The notes beneath the pieces are model-generated. The model saw only the letters and a program-made list of their open reading frames with translations. It made no database searches and was not told the DNA's origin. A program made the translations under genes and the position numbers. This document shows positions 53,662-64,000 of a stretch of DNA of 64,000 nt, piece by piece (the first letter of the stretch is position 1; each line of letters opens with the position of its first letter). Source of the stretch: Novosphingobium sp. Leaf2 (GTDB lineage: Bacteria > Pseudomonadota > Alphaproteobacteria > Sphingomonadales > Sphingomonadaceae); the NCBI RefSeq assembly GCF_001421325.1, contig NZ_LMJY01000012.1, positions 310,001 through 374,000 on the forward strand, given 5' to 3'.

Positions 53662-56511
53662 ATGGGCGACGAGAGTTTCGAATTCACCCCGGATATCAGC
53701 TTGAATGAGCCCCAGGCTGGCCCGAGCTGGCAGCGCGGCAACTGGCCCCAGGTCGGCGGTGAGGCCGAGGACAGCTGGACGCAAGGACTCGATCCCACCG
53801 CGCTCAAGGCGGAAATCGCCAAGGCTACTGCCAAGGGCGGTGTCAAGATAGACCAGTCCGCAATCGACGAAGCGGCAGCTGATGCCTTCCGGGCGATGAC
53901 CCTGATCCGCACCTACCGCGTGCGCGGCCACCTTGCCGCCGATCTCGATCCTTTGGGCCTCAATCAGCGCAAGCTGCCAGCAGACCTTACGCCCGAATAC
54001 CACGGCTTCGTGGGCGCGGCGCAGGACCGCAAGGTCTATGTGGGCGGCACGCTGGGCCTGGAATGGGCGACCGTACGTGAGATCGTGCAGATTTTGCGCG
54101 CCAACTATTGCGGCAAAGTCGGCCTGGAATACATGCACATCGCCGACACCGAGGAACGCAAGTTCCTGCAGGAACGCATGGAAGGCGCGGACAAGGAGAT
54201 CGAATTCACGCCCGAAGGCAAGAAGGCGATCCTGGCCGCCGTCGTACGTGGCGAACAGTACGAAAAGTTCCTCGGCAAAAAGTACGTCGGCACCAAGCGC
54301 TTTGGCCTCGACGGCGGTGAATCCATGATCCCCGCGCTTGAAGCCGTAATCAAATACGGCGGCACGCTGGGCGTCAAGGAAATCGTCTACGGCATGGCCC
54401 ACCGCGGCCGCCTCAACGTGCTCGCCAACGTGCTGGCCAAGCCGTACAAAGTCATCTTCCACGAATTTTCAGGCGGCACCGCCAACCCGGAGGACGTGGG
54501 CGGCTCGGGCGACGTCAAGTACCACCTCGGCACCTCCGCTGACCGTGAGTTCGACGGAATCAAGGTGCACATGAGCCTGATGCCCAACCCGTCCCACCTC
54601 GAAACGGTGGATCCGGTCGTGCTTGGCAAAGTGCGCGCTTATCAAGTGATCGCGGACGATATCGGCGACGATGTCGGTGCGGGCGCCAAGCACAAGCAGG
54701 TGCTCCCCGTTCTGATCCACGGCGACGCCGCCTTCGCCGGCCAAGGCATCATTTGGGAATGCTTTGGCTTGTCGGGTGTGAAGGGCTACAACACCGGCGG
54801 CTGCATCCACTTCATCATCAACAACCAGATCGGCTTCACCACTAGTCCGCAGTTCGCGCGCAATTCTCCCTATCCGTCAGACGTGGCGAAGGGTGTGCAG
54901 GCCCCGATCCTGCATGTGAACGGTGACGATCCGGCAGCTGTGACCTTCGCGTGCAAGCTGGCGATCGACTATCGCCAGACGTTCGGCCGCGATATCGTGA
55001 TCGACATGTGGTGCTATCGCCGCTTCGGCCACAACGAAGGTGACGAGCCCGGCTTCACGCAGCCGCTGATGTATTCCAAGATCCGCCAGCATCCGCCTGT
55101 CAGTCAGATCTACGCTGAGCGCCTGAAGCGCGAAGGCGTGATAGACGATGGGTTTCTGAGTGAGACGGAAGCGGCCTTCACGGCGCATCTGGAAGAACAA
55201 TTCGAAGCGTCGAAGACGTACAAGGCCAATCAGGCGGACTGGTTCGCCGGACAGTGGAGTGGTTTTCACAAGCCCGCCGACCCTGAAACCGCTCGCCGCA
55301 ACGTCGACACCCGGATTGAATCCAAGCTGTTCGAAAGCCTGGGCCGCACCCTGACGACGATCCCAGAAGGCCTGACTGTCCACAAGACCCTGGCACGCGT
55401 ACTGGCCGCCAAGGAGGACATGTTCAAGTCCGGCGAAGGCTTCGACTGGGCAACGGCGGAGGCGCTCGCCTTCGGTAGTCTGGTGTCCGAAGGCTACGGC
55501 GTCCGCCTCTCCGGTCAGGACTGCGGACGCGGCACGTTCTCGCAGCGTCACGCGGTGTGGACCGACCAGACCGACGAGCACAAGTACGTGCCCCTCACCA
55601 CGCTGCCGCACGGACGGTTCGAAGTGCTGGATTCCACGCTGTCGGAATACGGCGTGCTTGGCTTCGAGTATGGCTATGCCAGCGCCGATCCCAAAACCAT
55701 GGTGTTGTGGGAAGCGCAGTTCGGCGATTTCGCCAACGGCGCTCAGATCATCATCGACCAGTACGTCGCCTCGGCCGAATCGAAGTGGCTGCGGGCCAAC
55801 GGCCTGGTGATGCTGCTGCCGCACGGCTACGAAGGCCAGGGGCCAGAGCATTCCTCCGCACGTCTCGAACGCTATTTGCAACTGTGTGCGCAGGACAACA
55901 TCCAGGTCTGCAACATCACCAGCCCGGCCAACTATTTCCACGTGCTGCGCCGGCAGATGCACCGCCCGTTCCGCAAGCCGCTCATCATCATGACCCCGAA
56001 GTCGCTGCTGCGCCATCCGCTGGCCAAATCCAGTGCGAAGGAGTTCGTGGAAGGTGAATTCCGGCGCGTCCTGTCCGATCCCCGGCCTGCGGCAGACGCG
56101 GCAACCCGGCGGGTCATCCTGTGCTCGGGCAAGGTCTTCTACGATCTGCTCGAAGCGCGCGACGCGGCGGAGATCACCGACACGCAGATCATCCGGGTCG
56201 AGCAGCTTTATCCTTTCCCGGGCGAACCGCTGACCAAGCGCTTTTCGAGGATGCCCAATCTTGAGGAAATCGTCTGGTGTCAGGAGGAACCGCGCAATAA
56301 TGGCTCCTGGTTCTTCGTTGAGCCTTTCGTCGAGGATGCCGCCAAACAGGCTGGCGTGAAGGCACCCCGCCCGCGCTATGCCGGTCGCGCCGCATCGGCA
56401 TCGCCCGCCACCGGCCTTGCCAAGCGCCACACGGCTGAACAGGCTGCACTCGTTGCCGACGCGCTCAATCTTTCCGTTCGTTCAGAACTCCGTCGCAAGC
56501 AGAAGGCTTGA
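53662..56511 (+). CDS. sucA: 2-oxoglutarate dehydrogenase E1 component
   Basis: Thiamine-diphosphate decarboxylase of the oxoglutarate dehydrogenase complex. About 949 residues from ATG 53662. Features: N-terminal helical domain, the E1 core with [15 protein letters not shown], ThDP/Mg loop [15 protein letters not shown] with [10 protein letters not shown], and the C-terminal [20 protein letters not shown]. The frame is open back to a GTG at 53554; I prefer 53662 because MGDESFEF leads into the typical [10 protein letters not shown]. Coupled to sucB after eight bases. Confidence 0.95.
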   Translation: MGDESFEFTPDISLNEPQAGPSWQRGNWPQVGGEAEDSWTQGLDPTALKAEIAKATAKGGVKIDQSAIDEAAADAFRAMTLIRTYRVRGHLAADLDPLGLNQRKLPADLTPEYHGFVGAAQDRKVYVGGTLGLEWATVREIVQILRANYCGKVGLEYMHIADTEERKFLQERMEGADKEIEFTPEGKKAILAAVVRGEQYEKFLGKKYVGTKRFGLDGGESMIPALEAVIKYGGTLGVKEIVYGMAHRGRLNVLANVLAKPYKVIFHEFSGGTANPEDVGGSGDVKYHLGTSADREFDGIKVHMSLMPNPSHLETVDPVVLGKVRAYQVIADDIGDDVGAGAKHKQVLPVLIHGDAAFAGQGIIWECFGLSGVKGYNTGGCIHFIINNQIGFTTSPQFARNSPYPSDVAKGVQAPILHVNGDDPAAVTFACKLAIDYRQTFGRDIVIDMWCYRRFGHNEGDEPGFTQPLMYSKIRQHPPVSQIYAERLKREGVIDDGFLSETEAAFTAHLEEQFEASKTYKANQADWFAGQWSGFHKPADPETARRNVDTRIESKLFESLGRTLTTIPEGLTVHKTLARVLAAKEDMFKSGEGFDWATAEALAFGSLVSEGYGVRLSGQDCGRGTFSQRHAVWTDQTDEHKYVPLTTLPHGRFEVLDSTLSEYGVLGFEYGYASADPKTMVLWEAQFGDFANGAQIIIDQYVASAESKWLRANGLVMLLPHGYEGQGPEHSSARLERYLQLCAQDNIQVCNITSPANYFHVLRRQMHRPFRKPLIIMTPKSLLRHPLAKSSAKEFVEGEFRRVLSDPRPAADAATRRVILCSGKVFYDLLEARDAAEITDTQIIRVEQLYPFPGEPLTKRFSRMPNLEEIVWCQEEPRNNGSWFFVEPFVEDAAKQAGVKAPRPRYAGRAASASPATGLAKRHTAEQAALVADALNLSVRSELRRKQKA

Positions 56512-56519
56512 GATCTATC

Positions 56520-57758
56520 ATGTCCACCGAAGTCAAGGTCCCCACGCTCGGCGAGTCCGTGTCCGAAGCCACCATCGGCCAATGGCTCAAGCAGCCGGGC
56601 GAAAGCGTCGCCGCTGATGAGCCCATTGCCAGCCTCGAAACCGACAAGGTTGCGATCGACGTCATGGCCCCCCATGCAGGCGTCATGGGCCAGCATCTGG
56701 CCAAGGAAGGCGAAACCGTCGTCGTCGATGCACTGATCGCCACCATCGAGGAAGGTTCGGGCGCACCTGCTGCGGCCAAGCCCGCCGCTGCGCCGGCAGC
56801 CGCAAGCCCAGCTCCTGCCGCGAGCACACCAGCTCCGGCTCCGGCCCCCGCAACCGCGACGGACGATGCCGCTGGCGCATCTGTCCTGTCCCCTGCCGTG
56901 CGCCGCGCGATCCTGGAACACGGGATCGACCCGGCCACTGTCAAGGGCACCGGCAAGGACGGGCGCATCACCAAGGACGACGTCCTGGAAGCCGCGAAGA
57001 ACAAGCCCGCATCGGCTCCTGCCGCTGCAGTGGCTCCCGCGAGCGCTCCGGCATCCGGCCGTAACGAGGAGCGCGTCAAGATGACGCGCCTGCGCCAGAC
57101 GATCGCCAAGCGCCTGAAGTCCGCGCAGGACAATGCGGCGTTGCTGACGACCTTCAACGACGTCGATATGTCTGCCGTCATCGCCGCGCGCGACAAGTAC
57201 AAGGACGTGTTCCTCAAGAAACACGGCATCAAGCTCGGCTTCATGTCGTTCTTCGCCAAGGCTTCGGTGCTGGCGCTAAAGGACATTCCGGCCGTAAATG
57301 CACAGGTCGATGGCGACGAGATCGTTTATCACGACTATGTCGATATTTCGGTGGCGGTTTCGGCCCCCAACGGCCTCGTCGTCCCCGTCGTGAAGGACTG
57401 TGACAAGCTGGGCTTTGCCGGCATCGAAAAGGCCATTGCCGAATTCGGCAAGAAGGCCAAAGACGGTACGCTGACCATGGCCGACATGGCCGGCGGCACC
57501 TTCACCATTTCCAACGGCGGCGTGTTCGGCGGGCTGATGTCCACCCCGATCATCAACCCCCCACAGTCCGCCGTGTTGGGCCTGCACCGCATCGAGGATC
57601 GCGCCGTGGTGCGGGGCGGCGAGATCGTGATCCGCCCGATGATGTACATCGCGCTGTCCTACGATCACCGCATCATCGATGGCCGCGAGGCGGTCACCGC
57701 GCTCAAGACCATCAAGGAAGCGATCGAAGACCCCACGCGTCTGCTGATCGACCTTTAA
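56520..57758 (+). CDS. sucB: 2-oxoglutarate dehydrogenase E2 (dihydrolipoyl succinyltransferase)
   Basis: Core of the oxoglutarate dehydrogenase complex. The 412-residue protein has one lipoyl domain (1-78, lipoylated Lys in [12 protein letters not shown]), an Ala/Pro linker, a peripheral-subunit-binding domain (about 120-155, [20 protein letters not shown]), a second linker, and the catalytic domain ending in [15 protein letters not shown] (His and Asp). LipB encoded at 35381 would supply the octanoyl precursor of its lipoyl group. Confidence 0.96.
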   Translation: MSTEVKVPTLGESVSEATIGQWLKQPGESVAADEPIASLETDKVAIDVMAPHAGVMGQHLAKEGETVVVDALIATIEEGSGAPAAAKPAAAPAAASPAPAASTPAPAPAPATATDDAAGASVLSPAVRRAILEHGIDPATVKGTGKDGRITKDDVLEAAKNKPASAPAAAVAPASAPASGRNEERVKMTRLRQTIAKRLKSAQDNAALLTTFNDVDMSAVIAARDKYKDVFLKKHGIKLGFMSFFAKASVLALKDIPAVNAQVDGDEIVYHDYVDISVAVSAPNGLVVPVVKDCDKLGFAGIEKAIAEFGKKAKDGTLTMADMAGGTFTISNGGVFGGLMSTPIINPPQSAVLGLHRIEDRAVVRGGEIVIRPMMYIALSYDHRIIDGREAVTALKTIKEAIEDPTRLLIDL

Positions 57759-57868
57759 AAGAAAACTGCCACGTATGCGCATAGCTTCGGCTTGGGCGCG
57801 TGCGTGGCCTGATGCTATTCCCGCTCGGGCTCAGCTTACCGAAGCCCAAAGCACGACGGAGGCCAACA

Positions 57869-59266
57869 ATGGCTGATTACGACTACGACGTTCTTGTCAT
57901 CGGTTCCGGCCCCGGCGGCTATGTCGCGGCAATCCGCGCCGCGCAGCTGGGCCTGAAGACCGCCTGCGTCGAAGGGCGCGAGACGCTGGGCGGCACCTGC
58001 CTCAACGTCGGCTGCATCCCCTCCAAGGCCCTGCTCCACGCGTCGGAATACTTCGATGCGGCAGCCAATGGCGCGATGGCGGCAATGGGGATCAAGGTCA
58101 CCCCCGAACTGGACCTTGGCGCCATGCAGGCGCAGCGGCTCGATGCGGTGAAGGGCCTCACCGGCGGCATCGAATTCCTGTTCAAGAAGAACAAGGTCGA
58201 GTGGATCAAGGGCTACGCGCAGTTCAAGGATGCGCACACCGTTGAGGTTGCCGGCAAAACCGTCACCGCCAAGAATATCGTCATCGCCACCGGCTCGTCG
58301 GTAACGCCACTGCCCGGCGTCGAAATCGACAATGCCGGCGGTGTGATCGTCGATTCCACGGGCGCGCTGGAACTGTCGAGCGTCCCCAGGAAAATGGTCG
58401 TGATCGGCGGCGGTGTGATCGGGCTTGAACTCGGTTCAGTCTGGCGTCGTCTTGGCGCCGAGGTGATCGTGGTGGAATTTCTCGACCAGCTGCTCCCCGG
58501 CATGGACGGCGATGTGCGCAAGGAAGCCGCCAAGATCTTCAAGAAACAGGGCATGACGCTCAAGCTGGGTACCAAGGTCACCAGCGTAACCCCCTCGGGC
58601 AACGGCGCCAACGTGACGGTCGAGCCGGCCAAGGGCGGCGAGGCGGAAGTGATCGAGGCGGACGTGGTGCTGGTATCGATCGGCCGGCGCGCCAACACCG
58701 ATGGACTGGGCCTTGACGCGATCGGGCTGGAACTGAACCAGCGCGGCCAGATCGAGACGGACCACGATTTCGGCACCAAGGTCGATGGCGTGTGGGCGAT
58801 CGGCGACGTGATTCCCGGCCCCATGCTCGCGCACAAGGCCGAGGATGAAGGCATCGCGGTGGCCGAAAACATTGCCGGGCTGACCGGCATCGTCAATCAC
58901 GACATTATCCCCGGCGTGGTCTACACGTCGCCCGAGTTTGCCGGAGTTGGCCTGACCGAAGAACAGGCCAGGGAACGTGGGGCCATCAAGGTCGGCAAGT
59001 TCCCCATGCTCGCCAACTCGCGCGCCAAGACTAACCATGAGCCCGATGGCTTCGTGAAAGTGATCGCGGATGCCGAAACCGATCGCGTTCTGGGCGTCTG
59101 GTGCATCGCCACGGTGGCTGGCACGATGATCGCGCAGGCTGCCCAGGCGATGGAATTTGGCGCGACCAGCGAAGACATCGCTTATACCTGCCACGCACAC
59201 CCCACTCATTCCGAGGCAATCAAGGAAGCGGCCATGGCGGTGCGGGGCAAAGCTATCCACGTCTAA
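57869..59266 (+). CDS. lpd: Dihydrolipoyl dehydrogenase (E3)
   Basis: Reoxidises dihydrolipoamide with NAD. The 465-residue flavoprotein has the FAD loop VIGSGPGGYVAAIRAAQ, the redox disulfide GGTCLNVGCIPSKALLH, the NAD site VIGGGVIGLELGSVW and the catalytic C-terminal CHAHPTHSEAIKEA. The ATG at 57869 follows a GGAGGCC site; the frame is open to 57800. Last gene of the operon, with an intrinsic terminator 22 bases later. It may also serve the pyruvate complex if that has no own E3. Confidence 0.96.
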   Translation: MADYDYDVLVIGSGPGGYVAAIRAAQLGLKTACVEGRETLGGTCLNVGCIPSKALLHASEYFDAAANGAMAAMGIKVTPELDLGAMQAQRLDAVKGLTGGIEFLFKKNKVEWIKGYAQFKDAHTVEVAGKTVTAKNIVIATGSSVTPLPGVEIDNAGGVIVDSTGALELSSVPRKMVVIGGGVIGLELGSVWRRLGAEVIVVEFLDQLLPGMDGDVRKEAAKIFKKQGMTLKLGTKVTSVTPSGNGANVTVEPAKGGEAEVIEADVVLVSIGRRANTDGLGLDAIGLELNQRGQIETDHDFGTKVDGVWAIGDVIPGPMLAHKAEDEGIAVAENIAGLTGIVNHDIIPGVVYTSPEFAGVGLTEEQARERGAIKVGKFPMLANSRAKTNHEPDGFVKVIADAETDRVLGVWCIATVAGTMIAQAAQAMEFGATSEDIAYTCHAHPTHSEAIKEAAMAVRGKAIHV

Positions 59267-59287
59267 GCGCCTACGCCATGTAATTGG

Positions 59288-59316
59288 AAAGGGCCGGTCT
59301 AACAGCCGGCCCTTTT
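59288..59316 (+). terminator. Intrinsic terminator of the TCA operon
   Basis: A 10-bp stem AAAGGGCCGG / CCGGCCCTTT (59288-59297 with 59306-59315), eight-base loop and T run to 59316. It begins 22 bases after the lpd stop. Confidence 0.9.
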
Positions 59317-59384
59317 CCATGAACGTGTGGGCCAGCTTACGTGCTTCAGGAACACAGCGGGCTTTCGCGGATTTCTTCGCGACC

Positions 59385-60866
59385 ATGGCATCACGCTTCT
59401 TCTGCGCCGCACTGCTGGCATCCACGCTGGTCCTGTCCGGCTGTGGCCGGGACCGGGGGGGCGGCGCCCCGCCGCGCGCCAACGATGCCATCGTGATAAC
59501 GCCCCAGGCCTCGCTGATCACCGTACCCGTGCGCGCGGACCTGACCCAGCTTGCCGCCGCCCTCGACCACGAAATACCCCGCACGCTGTGGACCATAGAC
59601 AAGCCGGATCAGACCTGCGTGCCCTCCCACCCGGTCGATCTTGGCATCGCCAGGATCCGCACGCCCAAGCTCAAATGCCGCATCGTGGGTGAAGTGACGC
59701 GCGGGGTCATGCAGTTTGCCGGCAAGGGCAAGGATATCGTGCTCACCATGCCGCTGCATGCAGTGATCCGCGCCGAAGACATCGGCGGTATCCTCAAGCG
59801 TGAAACCGCGACGGCGGACGCCGTGGCCCGCGCGGTGGTGCGCATCACCATCGCGCCCGACTGGTCGCCGCGCGGCACGGTGGACATCCATTACACTTGG
59901 ACGAACGCCCCGCATGTCGAATTTCTGGGCCAGCGGATCGAATTGACGCAGGCCGCCGAACACAAGCTGGCGCCCGTGATCGCCCGGCTGGAGCGCGATC
60001 TTCCCGGCCAACTCGGTAAGCTGAAACTTCGCCAACAGGTGCAAAGCGCTTGGACCTCCGCGTTCACCACGCTCTCGCTAAACCGCGACCATCCACCGGT
60101 GTGGATGCGGATAAAACCGTTGGAATTGCAGTATGGCGGCTACGACATGGACGGCAAGAGCATGGTACTGCGGCTGGGCATGAAAGCGGTTACGGAGACG
60201 TTCGTAGGCAACCGTCCCGCCAATCCTGCCCCCACCCCCATGCCGGTAATGAAACCTCTGGCCGCGCAGGCGGGCCAGTTGGCGTTCTTCATTCCGGTGA
60301 TTGCCGACTACCGGGAACTGGAGCCGGTGCTGATGAAGGCCCTGCGCAAGCGGTCTGCGCGCCCCTTTCTGGTGCCCGGCGTCGGGCCTGTACACGCTAC
60401 TTTCCGCACGGCCACCATCTACGGAACTACCGGGGGACGCATCGCCGTGGGCGTGGAATTCACCGCGCGCGACGATGCGGGCGAAGTCGGCCCCACCAAG
60501 GGAACTGTATGGATGACTGGCGTGCCTACCAACGCCGACAACTCCCGCCGGGTGGGCTTCGACAATTTCGAGGTCAGCGGCACCACCGACATGACGGGCG
60601 GCGACTTGATCCTGAAAATGGCCAACGCGCCGGGCCTGGATGATACCATCGCCGCGTCGCTGTCACAGAACTTTGAAAATGATTACAACAAGCTGCTGGG
60701 CAAGATCGCCCGTGCGATCGAGGCCAAGCGCGAGGGCGATCTGGTGATCAGCGCCAAGGTGACTCGCACGCGCACCGGACGGATAAAAGCGGCCGGTCAA
60801 GGTCTGTATCTGCCGGTGTGGGCACAAGGCCAGGCATCCATCACTGTGCGACCTGCCGGCAAGTAA
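59385..60866 (+). CDS. DUF4403-family lipoprotein
   Basis: A 493-residue protein. The signal ends in the lipobox LVLSGC (lipidated Cys at residue 20). The body is beta-rich, with two similar halves typical of DUF4403 (TVDIHYTWTNAPHVEFLGQR; RIAVGVEFTARDDAGEVGPT). DUF4403 proteins are predicted outer-membrane-associated proteins of unknown role. ATG at 59385 chosen because it starts the signal; the open frame upstream overlaps lpd. Confidence 0.85.
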   Translation: MASRFFCAALLASTLVLSGCGRDRGGGAPPRANDAIVITPQASLITVPVRADLTQLAAALDHEIPRTLWTIDKPDQTCVPSHPVDLGIARIRTPKLKCRIVGEVTRGVMQFAGKGKDIVLTMPLHAVIRAEDIGGILKRETATADAVARAVVRITIAPDWSPRGTVDIHYTWTNAPHVEFLGQRIELTQAAEHKLAPVIARLERDLPGQLGKLKLRQQVQSAWTSAFTTLSLNRDHPPVWMRIKPLELQYGGYDMDGKSMVLRLGMKAVTETFVGNRPANPAPTPMPVMKPLAAQAGQLAFFIPVIADYRELEPVLMKALRKRSARPFLVPGVGPVHATFRTATIYGTTGGRIAVGVEFTARDDAGEVGPTKGTVWMTGVPTNADNSRRVGFDNFEVSGTTDMTGGDLILKMANAPGLDDTIAASLSQNFENDYNKLLGKIARAIEAKREGDLVISAKVTRTRTGRIKAAGQGLYLPVWAQGQASITVRPAGK

Positions 60867-60925
60867 GGGCGTGGGGGACGGTGCCGGACCTTGCCGTGTA
60901 GCGGCTCGCGCTTTACGCCCGGCCC

Positions 60926-61543
60926 ATGCAGCCTGCCATTCCCGCCCTGCCCCCCGCGCTGGACCTGTTCGGCATCGCGGTGTTCGCCCTTACCGGCGCA
61001 CTTGCGGCGGCGCGGCTGCGACAGACATTCGTTACGGTTGCATTTTTCTCGCTCGTTACCGGGGTCGGCGGCGGCTCCTTGCGCGATCTGCTGATCGGTG
61101 CGCCGGTATTCTGGATCCGCGACCCCTTCGTAGCCCCGGCGTGCTTGGCTGTCGCGTTGGTGGCGTGGTTCACCCCGGTGCGCTGGTGGCAGGGACGGCT
61201 GTTGGAGTGGGCGGATGCGCTGGGTCTGGCGGTCTATTCGGTATTCGGCACCATCAAGGCGCTATCCTGGGGCGTGCCGGTAGTGGCAGCGATCCTGATG
61301 GGCGTCGTGACCGGATGCAGCGGCGGGATCATCCGTGACGTACTCGCCGGCCGCCCTTCGATCCTTATGCGGCCGGAATTGTATGTTACCGCCGCAGCGC
61401 TGGCGGCGGGTCTTGCTGGCGCCGGTATCGCCCTTGGGCTGTCCGCCGGGGTGACATGGGCCATCGCGGTAGCCGCCGGCTTTAGCCTTCGGGGCGCGGC
61501 GATTCACTGGTCCCTTGCGCTACCAGCGCACGAGGGTGACTAA
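60926..61543 (+). CDS. TRIC-type trimeric cation channel (UPF0126/YicG family)
   Basis: A 205-residue membrane protein of seven helices in two related halves; each has the family Gly-rich repeat (VTGVGGGSLRDLLIG and VTGCSGGIIRDVLAG). Prokaryotic TRIC channels conduct K+ and Na+; older annotation links the family to glycine uptake. 59 bases after the DUF4403 gene on the same strand. Confidence 0.9.
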   Translation: MQPAIPALPPALDLFGIAVFALTGALAAARLRQTFVTVAFFSLVTGVGGGSLRDLLIGAPVFWIRDPFVAPACLAVALVAWFTPVRWWQGRLLEWADALGLAVYSVFGTIKALSWGVPVVAAILMGVVTGCSGGIIRDVLAGRPSILMRPELYVTAAALAAGLAGAGIALGLSAGVTWAIAVAAGFSLRGAAIHWSLALPAHEGD

Positions 61544-61558
61544 CCCGAAACGGAAGGC

Positions 61559-62026
61559 TCAGCCGATGCCCTGCCCGTCAACGGCAACGGAGCGAATCTG
61601 CCCGGTGTCGTCCACACTGCAGGCATAAGGGCGCCCATCGGCCAGCTTGCCTTCGACGGTAAAACGCTGGCCCATGCGGCGCGCATTCTGAACCGAATCG
61701 AGTGTCTTGCCCGTGCGGCTCAGTTCCGACGCGCACACGTCTACGGCGCCGCCAATGCTGCCATACGCCGCGCTATCATCACGCTGATCGCCCTGCGGCG
61801 CACTGTCAGTTTCTGACATCTGTGCATCGGGGTTGCGGGGATCGCTTACCTCCGGGCCACCGGGATATTCCGACTGACCCTCGCTTGAGCTGGCCTGCTC
61901 CGGGCCTTCGTCCTGCCAGGCCGCGCTATCTTCGCTTACGGTCTGGGCGATCGCGGCGGTGCCGGTGCTCACCAGCAAACCGCCCGCCGCGACTAAAACA
62001 CTGAAACGCAGAGCAGAAATCTTCAT
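61559..62026 (-). CDS. Small exported protein, unknown function
   Basis: A 155-residue protein with a signal peptide (1-28, ending AIA-QT), an acidic Ser/Glu/Asp-rich middle (about 30-85) and a folded C-terminal part with VDVCASELSRTG and a second Cys in GRPYACSVDD, which may form a disulfide. Resembles the small periplasmic proteins common in sphingomonads; no named family. Tail to tail with the TRIC gene. Confidence 0.75.
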   Translation of the reverse strand: MKISALRFSVLVAAGGLLVSTGTAAIAQTVSEDSAAWQDEGPEQASSSEGQSEYPGGPEVSDPRNPDAQMSETDSAPQGDQRDDSAAYGSIGGAVDVCASELSRTGKTLDSVQNARRMGQRFTVEGKLADGRPYACSVDDTGQIRSVAVDGQGIG

Positions 62027-62102
62027 GGGCCAAACCTTTCGCGGATGAACGCCGCTATCTCAATGCGTTAACCGGCAAAGGCTTTCGTGCAAATTAACCG
62101 CC

Positions 62103-64000
62103 TCAGGGGGACCCAACCGCCAGTTGCCCTCCCGCCGTCTCCCCTGGCACCTTCAGTCCGGTCCATTGCGCCACGAATGCCAGGATATCGGCCCCTTCCT
62201 CAATCGCCTTGTCGGTCGGCTTGCCAGACCCGTGCCCCGCCCGGGTTTCAATGCGGATCAACCGCGGCTTGTCCCCCAGATGCGCATGCTGCAGCGCGGC
62301 GGCGTACTTGAACGAGTGCCCGGGCACCACCCTGTCGTCCGTGTCCGCCGTCGTCACCAGGATCGCCGGATAGGGCACGCCATCGCGGATGTTGTGATAC
62401 GGCGAGTAGGCGCGCAGCACCTTGAAGTCCGCTTCCCGATCGGGATGGCCGTAATCGTCCACCCAATAGCGGCCGGCAGTGAAGCGATCGAAGCGCAGCA
62501 TGTCCATCACCCCGACCTGGGCCACCGCCGCTGCGAACAGGTCCGGTCGCTGATTGACTACCGCGCCGACCAGCAGGCCGCCGTTCGAGCCACCCTGGAT
62601 CGCTAATCCGTCTTTCCGGGCGATCCCCTGAGCAATCAGAAACTCTCCGGCAGCTATGAAGTCATCGAACACGTTCTGCTTGTTCGGTCCACGCCCGGCA
62701 TCGTGCCATGCCCGGCCATATTCACCGCCGCCGCGCAGGTTGGCCATCGCAAATGCGCCACCGGCCTCCAGCCACGCCATCCGCGTGGCCGAGAAGCCCG
62801 GGGTGAGCGAAACATCGAAACCGCCATACCCGTACAACAGCGTCGGCACCGGCTTGCCGGCTGCCACCACCGCCCGGCTACGCACAATGAACATCGGCAC
62901 GCGAGTGCCATCCTTCGAAGCGAAAAACCGCTGCTCCACCACGTAGGCCTCTGGATCGTAGCACATGCGCGGGGTCGCGAACGGTGTGGTCTGGCCGGTC
63001 TCGATATCGAGACGGAAGATGGACGCCGGGCAATTGAAGCTGGTGAATGCATAGAAGGTCTCCGGATCGCCCGGTCGCCCCCGAAAGCCTGACGCCGTGC
63101 CGATGCCGTTAAGGCTCAAAGTGCGCCCCTTACCGCCATCCAGCCCCAGAATCTCGGCATGGCTCGCCGCGTTGCGCATGTAGTTGAGGACGAGCTGGTC
63201 ACCCACGATCCCGGCGCGCTCAAGAATATCATCACGCTGCGCCACCACTTCACGCCATTGCGGCGTGCGCGAATCGAGATCGATGGAGACAAGCCGATAA
63301 CGCGGCGCGTTCCAGTTGGTGACATACCAGAGCCTACGCCCGGCCCCTTCCACCAGCTTCCAGTCATCGGTAAAGCCTGTGACCAGCGGCACCGAGACCC
63401 ATCCGTTGCGCTTGCGATGCGCCAGATCAATTACGCGCACTTCGTATCGGGCATCCGTTCCGACATGGGTGGTGATCAGGGCCAGTCGGCCATCGTGGGT
63501 AACGTCCACCGCATGGCCATAGGTAGGATGATCCGGCGTCGCATAGACCAGTTCGTCGCGGTCCTGCGCCGTACCGAGTCGATGGAAATAGATCGCCTGA
63601 TTGTAGTTGCGCGACTGGAACGCCGCGCCTTCGACGGGCTGCGGGAAGCGCGAATACAGGAACCCCTCGTCACCTACCCACGCCAAAGCGGTGAACTTCG
63701 CCCAGCGGATTTCGTCGGGCAGCATCGCACCGGTTCTGACGTCGAGCACACGCAAAATGCGCCAGTCGGTGCCGCCGTCCTGTACGCTGTATAGCAGGTG
63801 ACGTCCGCCCGGCGACGGTTCCCAAGCGTCCAACGCCGTGGCACCATCGCTGGCCCACATGTTGGGGTCCAGCAGAAGGCGCGGCACACCATCCAGCTGC
63901 GTTCGCACAAACAATTGCGCCTGATTCTGCAAGCCGGTGTTGCGGGTGTAGAAATACGATTTGCCAGCTTTTACCGGCATGCCAAAGCGCTCATAGTCCA
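62103..64000 (-). CDS. Prolyl oligopeptidase family serine peptidase (5' end beyond window)
   Basis: S9 family peptidase; about 632 residues are visible, and the frame enters from the right edge without a start (the DYERFG motif before MPVKAGKSYFYTRN is the usual N-terminal region, so most of the protein is present). Beta-propeller, then the hydrolase domain with Ser in GGSNGGLLVGAV, Asp in DTDDRVVPGHSFK and His in RAGHGSGKPTDK. Cleaves peptides after proline; periplasmic or cytoplasmic location depends on the missing N-terminus. Confidence 0.94.
   Translation of the reverse strand, partial: DYERFGMPVKAGKSYFYTRNTGLQNQAQLFVRTQLDGVPRLLLDPNMWASDGATALDAWEPSPGGRHLLYSVQDGGTDWRILRVLDVRTGAMLPDEIRWAKFTALAWVGDEGFLYSRFPQPVEGAAFQSRNYNQAIYFHRLGTAQDRDELVYATPDHPTYGHAVDVTHDGRLALITTHVGTDARYEVRVIDLAHRKRNGWVSVPLVTGFTDDWKLVEGAGRRLWYVTNWNAPRYRLVSIDLDSRTPQWREVVAQRDDILERAGIVGDQLVLNYMRNAASHAEILGLDGGKGRTLSLNGIGTASGFRGRPGDPETFYAFTSFNCPASIFRLDIETGQTTPFATPRMCYDPEAYVVEQRFFASKDGTRVPMFIVRSRAVVAAGKPVPTLLYGYGGFDVSLTPGFSATRMAWLEAGGAFAMANLRGGGEYGRAWHDAGRGPNKQNVFDDFIAAGEFLIAQGIARKDGLAIQGGSNGGLLVGAVVNQRPDLFAAAVAQVGVMDMLRFDRFTAGRYWVDDYGHPDREADFKVLRAYSPYHNIRDGVPYPAILVTTADTDDRVVPGHSFKYAAALQHAHLGDKPRLIRIETRAGHGSGKPTDKAIEEGADILAFVAQWTGLKVPGETAGGQLAVGSP

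Overview
The window looks like a stretch of chromosome from an alphaproteobacterium of the order Sphingomonadales, most likely Novosphingobium or a close relative. The evidence is the high G+C content, the RcdA (DUF1465) homologue, the Psd/PssA pair, PtsP, several small DUF465 proteins, an mdh-sucD-sucA-sucB-lpd TCA operon without sucC, full polyhydroxyalkanoate (PHA) machinery, and candidate CtrA and LexA sites of alphaproteobacterial type. The genus is inferred from protein character, not from a search.

Layout. 0-3.6 kb: the 5' end of rpsB, two small membrane-protein genes (one behind a LexA-type box), and pssA/psd for phosphatidylethanolamine. 3.6-10 kb: tRNA-Thr, an L,D-transpeptidase, tilS, cpoB, a RodZ-like protein and ptsP. 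10-16 kb: two DUF465 genes, rcdA, an MBL hydrolase, nadA, a pseudouridine synthase, a DMT exporter and terC with a third DUF465 gene. 16.3-18.5 kb: an SPFH / ribbon-helix-helix / small membrane-protein operon with a repeat-containing promoter, then two more small membrane or secreted proteins. 18.5-27.5 kb: ribA, xthA, a candidate small RNA, lolA, rpmG, ppk2, uppP, an M13 peptidase and an ABC exporter. 27.6-34.4 kb: phaZ, a second L,D-transpeptidase, xdhC plus a MobA-like transferase, yqgE, a FAH-family enzyme, an orphan 2Fe-2S molybdoenzyme subunit, an ArsC-like protein and a methyltransferase. 34.4-42.5 kb: a membrane protein, lipB, a lipoprotein, a secreted protein, a GNAT-like protein, a fatty-acid desaturase, lptG/lptF and clpS. 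42.5-48.5 kb: a phasin with a long basic tail, phaC, an aminotransferase, a CtrA-box-preceded winged-helix regulator and mobA. 48.6-50.7 kb: tRNA-Cys and the only mobile DNA, two IS5-type elements side by side. 51.3-59.3 kb: the TCA operon. 59.4-64 kb: a DUF4403 lipoprotein, a TRIC-type channel, a small secreted protein and a truncated prolyl oligopeptidase.

How the genes relate. Several envelope functions lie close together: phospholipid head groups (psd, pssA), LPS export (lptF, lptG), lipoprotein transport (lolA), undecaprenyl phosphate recycling (uppP), two L,D-transpeptidases, RodZ-like and CpoB. PHA synthase, phasin and depolymerase are all present but not in one operon. RcdA and ClpS are proteolysis adaptors, and the candidate CtrA box fits the same cell-cycle wiring.

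Most of the window is ordinary core genome. The less explained items are the LexA-box small membrane protein, the SPFH-RHH operon, the small RNA candidate near 20.5 kb, the phasin with two apparent translation starts, the CtrA-box regulator with a degenerate receiver, and the tandem-IS scar. No CRISPR array, prophage, restriction system or recognised defence island was seen.
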